Assembly (NCBI GenBank): GCA_028710525.1
Contig: JAQTTY010000003.1
Span: 1 to 64,000 of the forward strand
Source: Gallionella sp.
Lineage (GTDB): Bacteria > Pseudomonadota > Gammaproteobacteria > Burkholderiales > Gallionellaceae
Reading direction: 5' to 3'
Length of the DNA: 64,000 nucleotides
The notes under the pieces were generated by a model. That model saw only the letters and a program-made list of their open reading frames with translations, was not told where the DNA came from and did not search any database. The stretch's first letter is position 1; each line of letters starts with the position of its first letter. Of this stretch, positions 55,069-64,000 are shown one piece after another. The translations under genes and the position numbers were made by a program.

Positions 55069-57071
55069 ATTGCTTGTCCTTCTGGTTGAGTAACTGCAGT
55101 TGAATCTGGCGGTGTCGCAGTCGCCAATGCGGCTTTTTTGCTATGAATACGATAGCGTCTATCTGAGATAGCCAATATCCCACCCATCGCCATCAACAGA
55201 CATCCGAACCAGATCCAATCTACGAATGGTTTGATATAGATGCGTACCGCCCATGCGCCATCAGACTCAGGAATAGGTTCACCCAAGGACACATAAAGAT
55301 CGCGGAAGAAGCCAATATCAATCGCTGCTTCGGTCAAAGGCATGCCAGTTACGTTGTATTGACGCTTCTCAGGTTCTAATTCAGCAACGAGCTTGCCATC
55401 TTTACGTACCGCTACATGTCCTACTCCTGCAACATAGTTAGGCCCCTCCGTCTCGGTCACACCGTTGAAGCGGAACTCGTAACCGCCAGCATTGACGATA
55501 TCGCCCACATTCATGCGGACATCACGTTCAGTCTCATAACCCTTTACCAAAGTGACACCAATGATAAATATCGCTACCCCAAGGTGGGCCAGTTGCATAC
55601 CGTAATAGCTGGTACTTTGACCGCGCACACGCTGCATGAAACTACCCGAGCCGGACCAACGCTGGCGCAGGCTGATGACCAATGAAGCGATAACCCAAAA
55701 CGCCATCATTAATCCTAATGCAATCATTGGAGTCCAGTTACCCAGCACCAGCGGTAACAACAACGCAATCACAACAGCAGAACCAAAACCCCAACGTACA
55801 CGCTTGGCAAGTTCCGGAGCAGCCATCTTCTTCCAGCGCGCCAAAGGTCCCAGACCCATCATCAGTATCATGGGCACCATCAAAGGTACGAACACTGCCT
55901 GGAAATATGGAGGACCAACCGACAATTTTCCGTAACCCAAAGCATCCATAAATAAGGGATACAAAGTACCGATAAACACCGAGGCCGATGCGACGGATAA
56001 CAGCACGTTATTGGAAAGCAATAAGGACTCGCGCGACAAAATATCAAATTTGCCACCCAGACCTATCTTGGGCGCACGCCATGCGAACAATATCAAAGAT
56101 GCACCGATGACCAGCACGAGAAAACTCAAAATAAAGATACCGCGCTTAGGATCGGACGCAAAGGAATGCACGGACGTCAACACGCCAGAACGAACCAAGA
56201 AAGTACCCAACAAACTCAGCGAGAAAGCAGCAATTGCCAGCAGAACTGTCCAGCTTTTGAAAGCACCTCGTTTTTCGGTCACTGCCAAAGAATGTATCAA
56301 TGCTGTACCAACTAACCATGGCATAAAGGAAGCATTCTCGACCGGATCCCAGAACCACCAACCGCCCCAACCGAGTTCGTAATAAGCCCATCCACTACCC
56401 AAGGCGATACCGATGGTCATAAACACCCAAGCTACCGTCGTCCAGGGACGCGACCAGCGCGCCCAAGTCGCATCGAGCTTGCCACCAATCAGGGCGGCGA
56501 TTGCGAAAGCAAATGCCACCGAGAACCCCACGTAACCCATATACAACATGGGTGGATGGATGACCAGACCGGGGTCTTGCAGCAAAGGATTCAGATCGCG
56601 TCCGTCTACCGCTGCCGGCAACAAGCGCTCAAAAGGACTGGAGGTGAACAACATGAACAACAGGAAACCTACCGACACCAGCCCCATCACGCCAAGAACA
56701 CGCGCCACCATTTCTTCAGGGAGATGTTTGCTAAAAGTTGCCACTGCGGCTGTCCATACGGAGAGAATCAACGCCCACAGCAACAAGGAACCTTCGTGCC
56801 CACCCCAGATTGCAGCAAATCGGTACTCAGCCGGCAACTGGGAATTGGAGTGTTGCGCAACGTACAAGACTGAAAAATCATTTCCTAGAAAAGCATTAGC
56901 CAAAGTAGCAAATGCCAAACCGATGAACACAAATTGTCCGTAAGCCAAAGGCCGAGCCGCCCCCATTAAGACTGGGTTGTTGCGCGCAGCGCCCAAGATA
57001 GGAAGTACACCCAGCGTCAGCGCAAGACATAGCGCGATGATGAGAGAAAAATGACCTAGTTCTGGAATCAT
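55065..57071 (-). CDS. ccmF: Haem lyase subunit CcmF
   Basis: A 668-residue polytopic protein with about 15 transmembrane helices, the core of the system I haem lyase. The WWD tryptophan-rich domain is visible as GWGGWWFWDPVENASFMPW, with a conserved His in the neighbouring loops. It lies 18 bp after ccmE. Confidence 0.97.
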   Translation of the reverse strand: MIPELGHFSLIIALCLALTLGVLPILGAARNNPVLMGAARPLAYGQFVFIGLAFATLANAFLGNDFSVLYVAQHSNSQLPAEYRFAAIWGGHEGSLLLWALILSVWTAAVATFSKHLPEEMVARVLGVMGLVSVGFLLFMLFTSSPFERLLPAAVDGRDLNPLLQDPGLVIHPPMLYMGYVGFSVAFAFAIAALIGGKLDATWARWSRPWTTVAWVFMTIGIALGSGWAYYELGWGGWWFWDPVENASFMPWLVGTALIHSLAVTEKRGAFKSWTVLLAIAAFSLSLLGTFLVRSGVLTSVHSFASDPKRGIFILSFLVLVIGASLILFAWRAPKIGLGGKFDILSRESLLLSNNVLLSVASASVFIGTLYPLFMDALGYGKLSVGPPYFQAVFVPLMVPMILMMGLGPLARWKKMAAPELAKRVRWGFGSAVVIALLLPLVLGNWTPMIALGLMMAFWVIASLVISLRQRWSGSGSFMQRVRGQSTSYYGMQLAHLGVAIFIIGVTLVKGYETERDVRMNVGDIVNAGGYEFRFNGVTETEGPNYVAGVGHVAVRKDGKLVAELEPEKRQYNVTGMPLTEAAIDIGFFRDLYVSLGEPIPESDGAWAVRIYIKPFVDWIWFGCLLMAMGGILAISDRRYRIHSKKAALATATPPDSTAVTQPEGQAI

Positions 57072-57089
57072 ATAGTGGCTTCCTTGAGA

Positions 57090-57563
57090 TTATTTGGCTG
57101 CGGTACTAACAACATTTGCTTCAGTAACACCTGAAGCTGCCGCTTGGGCGCGCTTTAAGGCATCCGCTGCTTCTGGCGGCATATAATTTTCGTCGTGCTT
57201 GGCCAACACTTCTTCCGCGTGCATCTTGCCATCAGCTTCCATCTTGCCTTGTGCAACTACCCCCTTACCTTCCTTGAAAAGATCCGGAAGAATGCCTTTG
57301 TAAATCACCGGCAAGTGTTTGGCCATATCGGTGATGACAAAGTTAACGGTCAAACCATCTTTTTCACGCTGCACACTACCTTCTTGCACCAATCCACCGA
57401 TACGGAAACTACGACCATGCGGCGCCTCGTTATTCATTACTTGCGTGGGCGTAAAGTAAAGGCTGACGTTGCTTTTGAGCGCATTAAGCACCAACAACAC
57501 CGCTAGGCCTACGCCTGTGACTCCAGCCACAATGAACATCGCTCTTTTCTGCCTTGGTTTCAT
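57090..57563 (-). CDS. ccmE: Haem chaperone CcmE
   Basis: A 157-residue periplasmic haem carrier anchored by one N-terminal helix (about 8-28), with an OB-fold. Haem is bound covalently by His123 in the conserved HDENY motif (Tyr127 also conserved). It overlaps ccmD by 4 bp. Confidence 0.97.
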   Translation of the reverse strand: MKPRQKRAMFIVAGVTGVGLAVLLVLNALKSNVSLYFTPTQVMNNEAPHGRSFRIGGLVQEGSVQREKDGLTVNFVITDMAKHLPVIYKGILPDLFKEGKGVVAQGKMEADGKMHAEEVLAKHDENYMPPEAADALKRAQAAASGVTEANVVSTAAK

Positions 57564-57727
57564 GCTTCCTCTCCTGCTTCACGCATCAGGCGAACCTGCT
57601 GCAAAGTAATCTTGCGTTTGTGCCTAACCATCAAAATCTCAATCACAAATGCCAACAAAGTGACCCCGTAAGAGCCCCATACATAGAAGGCGTAACCACC
57701 CATATTAAAGAATTCAACAACACTCAC
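57560..57727 (-). CDS. ccmD: Haem exporter protein CcmD
   Basis: A 55-residue one-helix membrane protein that helps CcmC and CcmE release haemochaperone. It is read from GTG 57725-57727, which overlaps the ccmC stop (GTGA) and removes a 10-residue extension lying inside ccmC. The helix is [20 protein letters not shown], followed by a basic tail (RHKRK). Confidence 0.88.
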   Translation of the reverse strand: MSVVEFFNMGGYAFYVWGSYGVTLLAFVIEILMVRHKRKITLQQVRLMREAGEEA

Positions 57728-58461
57728 GAGTTGACCTCCTTCAATTCTGACACCCAAAGGTTATTGCGCTCACGCTCCAAAATAATGCTGCGCACGCGTA
57801 TCAGGGCCATTGCGACTGCATAAAACCAACACGCCAATAAAGTGATGAACATCGCTTCCTGCATCGCGACATGCATAGAAGTGCCAGTAAACTTGATGGT
57901 CGAACCTTGGTGTAATGTGTTCCACCACTTAACTGAAAAATAGATGATGGGAACATTCACAGAACCAACTATGGCCAAAAGTGCTGCAGCCCTATCAGCA
58001 CGTCTAGGATCGTCTATGGAAGCATGCAAGGCGATAAATCCGAAATAAAGGAACAACAAGATCAACTCCGATGTAAGCCGCGCATCCCATACCCACCATG
58101 CCCCCCACATAGGCTTACCCCATAAGGCACCGGTCCACAGCGAGATGAAAGCGAACATCGCGCCTGTAGGCGCTAGGGCGGTGGCCATCATCGAGGACAA
58201 TCGGGTGTTAAAAATCAAGCCCAGTGCCGCATAGCCTGCCATCACCAAGTACAGAAACATAGACAATATAGATGCGGGCACATGAATAAAGATGATGCGG
58301 TATGCCTCGCCCTGCACTGCATCTACAGGCGCAACAAAGAAGCCAATATACAAACCGACAGCAAATAACACGACAGATGGAATCGCGAACCACGGAATCA
58401 TCTTGCCAGCCAATCCATAGAAGGTACTCGGCGCAGAATATTTAAACCAATTGATAGCCAC
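57724..58461 (-). CDS. ccmC: Haem-binding/exporter subunit CcmC
   Basis: A six-helix membrane protein, 245 residues, that attaches haem to CcmE. The WWD domain is WGAWWVWDARLTSELILL, with flanking conserved His residues. The start is GTG 58459-58461 (VAINWFKYSAP) with GGAG five bases upstream; the longer frame runs into ccmB. Confidence 0.95.
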   Translation of the reverse strand: MAINWFKYSAPSTFYGLAGKMIPWFAIPSVVLFAVGLYIGFFVAPVDAVQGEAYRIIFIHVPASILSMFLYLVMAGYAALGLIFNTRLSSMMATALAPTGAMFAFISLWTGALWGKPMWGAWWVWDARLTSELILLFLYFGFIALHASIDDPRRADRAAALLAIVGSVNVPIIYFSVKWWNTLHQGSTIKFTGTSMHVAMQEAMFITLLACWFYAVAMALIRVRSIILERERNNLWVSELKEVNS

Positions 58462-58463
58462 AA

Positions 58464-59147
58464 TTACTCCATAGAAATGCGCAATGCTTGCGCAGTCACC
58501 CAAGGGGTGAAGACCAGACACAATACAAACAACGCCCCGATGAGCGACAAATTTGATACCACACTCAAACCACTAGTGACGGCTTCCACCGCGCCTGAAC
58601 CAAAGATCAGTACCGGTATGCACAAGGGTAGTACCAGCAGTGACAACAACACCCCGCCCCCACGCAACCCAAGCGTTAAGGCAGCACCAATCGCGCCCAA
58701 CATACTCAAGATAGGTGTACCTAACAGCAGGCTCAACATCAGCACTAACAAAGCTGGAACAGACATATCGAACTGCAATCCCAGCACCGGCGCCATCAAT
58801 ACCAAAGGCAATCCCGATACGAACCAATGCGCAATCATCTTACCCAACACCAGTACAGACAAAGACTGCGGCGCAAGCATCATCTGCTCCAACGTCCCAT
58901 CTAGATAGTCCGCCGAAAATAATCGACCCAGCGACAACATGGATGCCAGCAAGGCCGCTACCCACAACACTCCAGCCGCCATCTTGCGCAACATGTCCAT
59001 TTCCGGACCAACTCCCAGCGGAAACAGACTCACCACTAGAACGAAGAAAACTAATATGGTCAGCACATCTGCCCGTCTACGCATCGCAAGCAGCAAATCG
59101 CGGCGTATCACCAAATTCAACAACTTAAAGATCGAAAGCTGATTCAT
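58464..59147 (-). CDS. ccmB: Haem exporter ABC permease CcmB
   Basis: A 227-residue permease with six transmembrane helices that pairs with CcmA to drive the ATP-dependent release of haem-loaded CcmE. The RRDLLLAMRRRADVLTILVFF start is typical. It overlaps ccmA by 4 bp (ATGA). Confidence 0.95.
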   Translation of the reverse strand: MNQLSIFKLLNLVIRRDLLLAMRRRADVLTILVFFVLVVSLFPLGVGPEMDMLRKMAAGVLWVAALLASMLSLGRLFSADYLDGTLEQMMLAPQSLSVLVLGKMIAHWFVSGLPLVLMAPVLGLQFDMSVPALLVLMLSLLLGTPILSMLGAIGAALTLGLRGGGVLLSLLVLPLCIPVLIFGSGAVEAVTSGLSVVSNLSLIGALFVLCLVFTPWVTAQALRISME

Positions 59148-59758
59148 GACAAGGACAGGCGGCGCATTTCTACACCCTCTATGACCAGCGGTTGATGGGT
59201 GGTGTAGATCACCATACCCTGTTTGGCCAAGTGCTCTGCCATCAACTCCCGTATCAAAGCCACAGCTCCGACATCAAGTGCAGTCAATGGTTCATCTAAA
59301 ACCCATAATTTCGCATCTCCAACCAGCAGCCTCGCCAATGCTACGCGGCGACGCTGCCCTTGAGATAGAACCTTGGTAGGTAAACGCTCCCGCCCTTTCA
59401 GACCCATACGACGTAATGCCGATACTGCGGATTTCTCATCCAGCGTGATTCCGGACAAACCAGACGATATCTGTAGATTCTCTAGGGCACTCAGTTCATC
59501 TTTGATTGCATTGTGATGGCCCAAATAGAGCAAGTTGGCAAAATAGTTCTCGCGCAACTCTCGCACATCCTCACCGCACCATGTGATTTTTCCTTCGTCA
59601 GGCAAAAGGAAGCCGCACAGCGTCCTCAGCAAACTAGTCTTACCTTTGCCGTTCTCACCCTGCACCTGCATGATTTGTCCGGGTAGCAATGCCAAGTTCA
59701 AACCGGAAAACAACCGATGATCACCACGACTGCACGCGAGATTGCTGACTTCCAGCAT
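59144..59758 (-). CDS. ccmA: Cytochrome c biogenesis ATP-binding protein CcmA
   Basis: A 204-residue ABC ATPase from ATG 59756-59758 (a TTG-started frame is five codons longer). Walker A appears as ENGKGKTS (Lys in place of the usual Ser/Ala residue, GENGKGKT), the signature is LSQGQRRRVALARLL, and Walker B is LWVLDEP. It is the first gene of the ccmABCDEFGHI operon. Confidence 0.94.
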   Translation of the reverse strand: MLEVSNLACSRGDHRLFSGLNLALLPGQIMQVQGENGKGKTSLLRTLCGFLLPDEGKITWCGEDVRELRENYFANLLYLGHHNAIKDELSALENLQISSGLSGITLDEKSAVSALRRMGLKGRERLPTKVLSQGQRRRVALARLLVGDAKLWVLDEPLTALDVGAVALIRELMAEHLAKQGMVIYTTHQPLVIEGVEMRRLSLS

Positions 59759-59887
59759 TAATGAGCCAACCAAAAATTAATAGCCGTAGATTATATACGA
59801 TAGACCGAAGTGCATGCGCCGCAATCGTTTAACGCCATGGCTGGTAAGGTTTTTACATCAGGAAATAAAATGGCCATTCATATCAAG

Positions 59888-59914
59888 AAAAAGCCACCCA
59901 ACGGTGGCTTTTTC
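59888..59914 (-). terminator. Intrinsic terminator of ppiD
   Basis: AAAAAGCCACC pairs with GGTGGCTTTTT around a CAAC-type loop, with a T-run on the minus strand; it begins 18 bp beyond the ppiD stop and separates it from the ccm operon. Confidence 0.82.
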
Positions 59915-59931
59915 GCTCTTTTACACAATAC

Positions 59932-61827
59932 CTACTCTGATTTATTAGGCTGTGTAGCTGGTAAGTTCACTTTGATCGTGGCGTGAGATTTTGCATCGGC
60001 AATATAAGCTTGGAACAATTCATCACCAGACATCTGACGTAACTGCTGCACATAGCGCATCTGCTTAGATTCATCTGGAGCCGCAGCCTCTTTGACGGCA
60101 TCTACCCTTGCGATCGTGTATCCACCTTGCCCAACCTCAGCACCTACATATTGCGGTAACTTGCTTGCATCAGCTTGGAATACTTCTCTCGCCAAACCAA
60201 CATCCAAACCTGCATGTTGGCCGCGAGTGATTGTTTTAGGTGCAGCCCAAGTCAAAGCTGACTTGCCGGTTTTTTGCAGTGCATCCAGCATTTCCTTACC
60301 CTGCTTGACTGCCAACAGCGCCGCTTGTTCACGCGTCAATTTCTGTTGTATGCCCGCTTGCACTTCCGCCAATGATTTGACGCTGGCGGGCTTGAACTCA
60401 AGAATGCGGGCAGCAAGCAAAACTGCAGGAGAAACTTCAATGGCGGCGGTATTACGCTTATTCTTTACGACATCATCGCTAAACACTGCTTGCAAGACCT
60501 TGGCATTCCAAGGTTCAGCAGCTGGAGCAGCTTTCACCAGCCATGCACTTTGTTGAATCTTTGTACCTGCCAATTCAGCAGCAGGCTTCAAAGTATCGCT
60601 TTGCTCATAAACGACATTGCTGAACTTCTCTGCTAACTCTGCAAAACGCTCGCTTGCTTTTTGTTGGCGCATCTTATTCAAGATAGACTCGCGCATTTCG
60701 TCAAAAGCAGGCACGCGTGTGGCTTTAATCGCAACCACTTTGATTATGTGATATCCAAAGTCGGACTTCACCAAATCACTGATCTCACCTTGTTTAAGCG
60801 AAAAGGCGGAGTCTTCAAACGGCTTTACCATCATGCCGCGACCAAAAAAGCCCAAATCACCACCGCGGCTTGCGGAACCCGGATCCTGAGAATATTGCTT
60901 AGCGAGCTCGGCAAAGCGAGCTGGCGATTTTTTGACCAGCTCCAATATCCCTTCGGCCTTGGTTTTGGCTGCATCTTGCTCGGCTTGAGGGGATTTCACA
61001 GATGCATTGATTAGGATATGCGAAACTTGACGTTGCTCTGGAGTACCAAATTCAGCCTTGTGAGTCTCATAGTAATCCTTCAGCTCTCCGCTTGAGACCT
61101 CAACCTTAGCCATCAGGTCTTCTGTCGTAAGCGTCACATACTCAACCTTAGCTTGCTCAGGAACAGCGAATTCTTTGGGATTTTCTTCGTAGTACTTCTT
61201 GATGTCAGCCTGATTGATCTTTACTTGGGCCATCAAGGGATCCACTGCAACCGTAGCGATACTCACTACACGTTGTTGCTCGTTCAAACGTATCAATTTA
61301 TTAGCCAACGCATAAGATGCAAAACCGTTCTGCGCATAAACCTCATTCAGTTGCTGACGAACCAAATCATCCCTGACGTTAGCCTCATACATCAAAGGTG
61401 AGAGATTGTTGTTAGCCAATACGCTCTCGTAACGTTTTTTGTTGAATTTTCCATCATCCTGGAAAGCTTCGATGCTGCCAATCAACTGAGCGATTTGGTC
61501 ATTGGTGACAGTCAGACCTGCTGACTTTGCCTGCTCCAACAACAAACGCCGGGCGATCAAATTATCTAGGACCGCTTTCTTCATCTCAGGAGTGTCGAAC
61601 AGTGCCGGATCAAAGTTTGGCCCCATACGCTGACGTAGCTGCTCCTGTTGCTGGCGCAGACTGTTATCTAATTCTTGTGCAGAAATCTTCGCGCCATTAA
61701 CACTAGCAGGAGACTCAGCATTTCCGGAATGACGATAGGAATCGAGCCCAAAGAAAGCAAATGGCAAAATCATCATCGCCAATATTATGTATACGAAACG
61801 TTTTTTCTCTTGAACGAAATCAAACAT
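59932..61827 (-). CDS. ppiD: Periplasmic folding chaperone PpiD (SurA/parvulin type)
   Basis: A 631-residue inner-membrane-anchored chaperone for outer-membrane proteins. It has one N-terminal transmembrane helix (about 12-30), a SurA-N-like chaperone domain, a parvulin domain (about 265-365, with [11 protein letters not shown] and FGYHIIKV) and a C-terminal domain. It lies downstream of hup and the two tRNAs in the lon-hup-ppiD order known from enterics. Confidence 0.93.
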   Translation of the reverse strand: MFDFVQEKKRFVYIILAMMILPFAFFGLDSYRHSGNAESPASVNGAKISAQELDNSLRQQQEQLRQRMGPNFDPALFDTPEMKKAVLDNLIARRLLLEQAKSAGLTVTNDQIAQLIGSIEAFQDDGKFNKKRYESVLANNNLSPLMYEANVRDDLVRQQLNEVYAQNGFASYALANKLIRLNEQQRVVSIATVAVDPLMAQVKINQADIKKYYEENPKEFAVPEQAKVEYVTLTTEDLMAKVEVSSGELKDYYETHKAEFGTPEQRQVSHILINASVKSPQAEQDAAKTKAEGILELVKKSPARFAELAKQYSQDPGSASRGGDLGFFGRGMMVKPFEDSAFSLKQGEISDLVKSDFGYHIIKVVAIKATRVPAFDEMRESILNKMRQQKASERFAELAEKFSNVVYEQSDTLKPAAELAGTKIQQSAWLVKAAPAAEPWNAKVLQAVFSDDVVKNKRNTAAIEVSPAVLLAARILEFKPASVKSLAEVQAGIQQKLTREQAALLAVKQGKEMLDALQKTGKSALTWAAPKTITRGQHAGLDVGLAREVFQADASKLPQYVGAEVGQGGYTIARVDAVKEAAAPDESKQMRYVQQLRQMSGDELFQAYIADAKSHATIKVNLPATQPNKSE

Positions 61828-61865
61828 GGCCTAGCACCTTGAGATATTTAACAACTACAGATATG

Positions 61866-61890
61866 AAAAAAGGCGAACTTTCGTTCGCCT
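61866..61890 (-). terminator. Terminator after the hup-tRNA-Val-tRNA-Asp unit
   Basis: AGGCGAAC/GTTCGCCT around a GAAA tetraloop (minus strand), followed by T6. It ends the tRNA transcript 39 bp before ppiD. Confidence 0.85.
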
Positions 61891-61895
61891 TAAAT

Positions 61896-61972
61896 TGGCG
61901 GAGTGGACGGGACTCGAACCCGCGACCCCCGGCGTGACAGGCCGGTATTCTAACCAACTGAACTACCACTCC
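61896..61972 (-). tRNA. tRNA-Asp (GTC anticodon)
   Basis: 77-nt cloverleaf on the minus strand with acceptor GGAGTGG, anticodon GTC and an encoded CCA. It follows tRNA-Val by 13 bp and is capped by the terminator at 61866-61890. Confidence 0.97.
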
Positions 61973-61985
61973 AAATTTGTTAGTC

Positions 61986-62061
61986 TGGTGGGTGCTGACG
62001 GGATCGAACCGCCGACAATCGCCTTGTAAGGGCGGTGCTCTACCAGCTGAGCTAAGCACCC
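61986..62061 (-). tRNA. tRNA-Val (TAC anticodon)
   Basis: 76-nt cloverleaf on the minus strand with acceptor GGGTGCT, anticodon TAC and an encoded CCA. It starts only 11 bp after the hup stop, so it is probably cut from a common hup-tRNA transcript. Confidence 0.97.
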
Positions 62062-62072
62062 GACTAAGTCCG

Positions 62073-62345
62073 CTAGTTTACAGCATCCTTTAAGCCTTTG
62101 CCAGCTGTAAATTTGGGAACTTTTGCAGCTTTTATCTTGATAGTTGCACCAGTTTGAGGGTTGCGACCATTGCGTGCTGCGCGCTTGCCAACTTTGAATG
62201 TGCCAAAACCTACGAGACTGACAGTATCGCCCTGCTTGAGCGCTTTTTTGATGGTTTCTATCGTCGCATCCAAAGAACGTCCGGCCGCAGCCTTCGAAAT
62301 ATCGGCAGATTTCGCAATTGCATCTATCAGATCAGATTTATTCAT
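62073..62345 (-). CDS. hup: DNA-binding protein HU
   Basis: A 90-residue histone-like protein that bends and compacts DNA, starting at ATG 62343-62345 with GAGGGG nearby. The [21 protein letters not shown] start and [19 protein letters not shown] beta arm are textbook. It lies downstream of lon, as in hupB loci. The open frame extends 22 codons upstream without HU-like sequence. Confidence 0.96.
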   Translation of the reverse strand: MNKSDLIDAIAKSADISKAAAGRSLDATIETIKKALKQGDTVSLVGFGTFKVGKRAARNGRNPQTGATIKIKAAKVPKFTAGKGLKDAVN

Positions 62346-62453
62346 ACTCAGTCCCCTCTCACGGATTATGCGCAGAAAAACTCTGCACAGCTTTATAACA
62401 AAGCTATTCAAACTTGGTCAAGTATGCACAAGAACAAGCTCAAACAGCACCAA

Positions 62454-64000
62454 TCAATGTTTAATGGCAGGTGATTCAGAAGTAACTTGAACTTCTGCTG
62501 CAATCACTGCAGGCGTTGCAACAACCTCCGGTAGAGGCTCAGGCTTACGCTCCAAAGCCAAGTCGAGTACTTCTTCTATCCACTTGACTGGATGGATGTC
62601 CAATTTATTCTTGATATTGTCTGGTATCTCGGCAAGGTCTTTGACGTTCTCTTGAGGAATCAGCACCGTCTTGATACCACCCCGCTGAGCAGCGAGTAGC
62701 TTTTCCTTCAACCCACCAATAGGCAGCACCTCACCACGCAAAGTGATCTCACCCGTCATCGCCACATCGGCACGGACTGGAATGCCGGTCAAAGCAGAAA
62801 CCATAGCCGTACACATCCCTACACCCGCACTTGGACCATCTTTCGGCGTCGCGCCTTCAGGTAAGTGGATATGCAGATCGGTCTTCTGATAGAACTCTGG
62901 ATCTATGCCCAATCGTTTCGCTCGACTGCGCACGACGCTCAAAGCAGCCTGTATCGACTCCTGCATGACGTCGCCCAGCTTACCTGTGGTCGTGGTCTTG
63001 CCTTTACCCGGCAACACTGCAGTCTCTATAGTCAACAACTCACCACCAACCTCAGTCCAAGCCAAGCCAGTGACTTGGCCGATTTGATTGTTCTTTTCAG
63101 CAACACCGTAGGAATAACGTCGTACACCTAGATATTTATCTAAATTGCGTGCAGTGATAGTGACTTTAGTCTCACGGTCCTTCAACAACAATGCCTTGAC
63201 CACCTTGCGGCATATCTTTGAAACCTCACGCTCCAACCCGCGCACACCTGCCTCGCGTACATAGTATCTAACGATGTCACGGAGTGCACTTTCAGTGATA
63301 TTGATCTCTTCCGACTTTAGTCCATTGTTTTTGATAGCTTTTGGCACTAAATAACGAGTAGCGATGTTAATCTTTTCGTCTTCCATATAACTGGAAACGA
63401 AAATAATCTCCATACGATCCAGCAAGGCATCTGGAATATTCAGCGTATTTGCAGTAGCTACGAACATAACATCCGACAAGTCATATTCGACTTCGACGTA
63501 ATGGTCGACAAAAGTACTGTTTTGCTCAGGGTCCAAAACCTCGAGCAAAGCTGAGGCCGGGTCACCGCGCATATCCATCCCCATCTTGTCGACTTCATCG
63601 AGCAAGAATAAAGGGTTCTTAACCGCTACCTTGCTCATATTCTGCAAGATTTTACCTGGCATAGAACCTATATAAGTGCGGCGATGACCTCGTATTTCGG
63701 ACTCATCACGTACGCCACCCAGACTCATACGAACGAACTTACGATTAGTCGCTCGGGCAATAGACTGACCCAACGAGGTCTTACCCACACCAGGAGGTCC
63801 TACCAAGCACAAGATAGGCGCTTTCAATTTATCGACGCGCTGCTGTACCGCTAAATACTCGACGATACGTTCTTTGACTTTATCGAGACCGTAGTGATCC
63901 TCTGCCAATACAGCTTCAGCCTTTTTCAAGTCCGAACTGATTTTGGTCCTTTTCTTCCATGGCAGACCTACCAACACGTCGATAAAGTTCCGTACTACAG
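62454..64000 (-). CDS. lon: Lon protease, 3' part (cut by the window edge)
   Basis: ATP-dependent protease for misfolded and regulatory proteins. About 515 C-terminal codons are inside the window; the frame is open to 64000, and the N-terminal substrate-binding part (about 300 residues) lies beyond. The AAA+ Walker [10 protein letters not shown], Walker [11 protein letters not shown], catalytic Ser in [11 protein letters not shown] and Lys in [10 protein letters not shown] are present. The protein ends in a Val/Pro/Glu-rich tail of about 25 residues not found in enteric Lon. Here hup and two tRNAs follow, then ppiD. Confidence 0.95.
   Translation of the reverse strand, partial: VVRNFIDVLVGLPWKKRTKISSDLKKAEAVLAEDHYGLDKVKERIVEYLAVQQRVDKLKAPILCLVGPPGVGKTSLGQSIARATNRKFVRMSLGGVRDESEIRGHRRTYIGSMPGKILQNMSKVAVKNPLFLLDEVDKMGMDMRGDPASALLEVLDPEQNSTFVDHYVEVEYDLSDVMFVATANTLNIPDALLDRMEIIFVSSYMEDEKINIATRYLVPKAIKNNGLKSEEINITESALRDIVRYYVREAGVRGLEREVSKICRKVVKALLLKDRETKVTITARNLDKYLGVRRYSYGVAEKNNQIGQVTGLAWTEVGGELLTIETAVLPGKGKTTTTGKLGDVMQESIQAALSVVRSRAKRLGIDPEFYQKTDLHIHLPEGATPKDGPSAGVGMCTAMVSALTGIPVRADVAMTGEITLRGEVLPIGGLKEKLLAAQRGGIKTVLIPQENVKDLAEIPDNIKNKLDIHPVKWIEEVLDLALERKPEPLPEVVATPAVIAAEVQVTSESPAIKH

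Noticed and set aside
61871-61890. A second GAAC-N4-GTTC match, which might be another SOS operator
   Set aside because: It is formed by the arms of the tRNA-Asp terminator (N4 is TTTC, not RNRY), has no promoter around it, and lies at a transcript end.

Overview
The window reads as a chromosomal segment of a betaproteobacterium, most likely in the Nitrosomonadales/Gallionellaceae neighbourhood. This is inferred from gene order (hfq-hflX-hflK-hflC-DUF2065-hisZ-purA, rimP-nusA-infB-rbfA-truB, lon-hup-ppiD, uvrC-pgsA) and protein character; no rRNA is present to confirm it. Most genes lie on the minus strand, and most of the window is core genome.

Layout. 1-4475 is an accessory-looking stretch abutting the 3' end of a tRNA-His gene. 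It holds umuDC under an SOS-type promoter whose operator looks Gram-positive (GAAC-N4-GTTC), three overlapping small DNA-binding/replication-initiator-like genes, a small membrane protein and a cluster of direct and inverted repeats beside the tRNA. 4476-4781 is a tRNA-Pro/Arg/His operon. 4844-19584 carries pgsA, uvrC, an unusual EF-hand membrane protein, rlmJ, a CbiM-like ECF permease, a ferritin-like DUF455 protein, rep, an orphan secretin-like protein, an NlpC/P60 lipoprotein, mltB, trxB, an Smr protein, an unrecognised protein and a DUF4124 protein. 19608-28104 has smc, queF, an FGGY kinase, dksA, pnp and rpsO.

28266-33675 is the most remarkable region: a yjbE/yjbF/yjbG-yjbH type exopolysaccharide operon in which the GfcC (YjbG) domain, the YjbH outer-membrane domain and a complete PAP2 lipid-phosphatase domain are fused in one 1332-residue polypeptide. 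A diacylglycerol kinase gene (dgkA) follows, translationally coupled. This cassette sits between truB and rpsO, interrupting the usual rimP-nusA-infB-rbfA-truB-rpsO-pnp order; rpsO has its own candidate promoter there. 33777-39815 is the rest of that translation/transcription-factor operon, followed upstream by nadE, an OmpA-family porin, rlmB and rnr.

45881-46463 holds a tRNA-Leu gene with a terminator, a second copy of the tRNA 3' tail plus terminator exactly 150 bp away (with compensatory stem changes), and a run of perfect hairpins with no convincing gene. 46480-52630 is the purA-hisZ-DUF2065-hflC-hflK-hflX-hfq cluster. 52818-59758 is a complete system I cytochrome c maturation operon (ccmABCDEFGHI) with overlapping start/stop codons. 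59932-64000 is ppiD, tRNA-Asp, tRNA-Val, hup and the 3' two-thirds of lon, cut by the window edge.

No CRISPR array, insertion sequence, transposase or integrase was seen.
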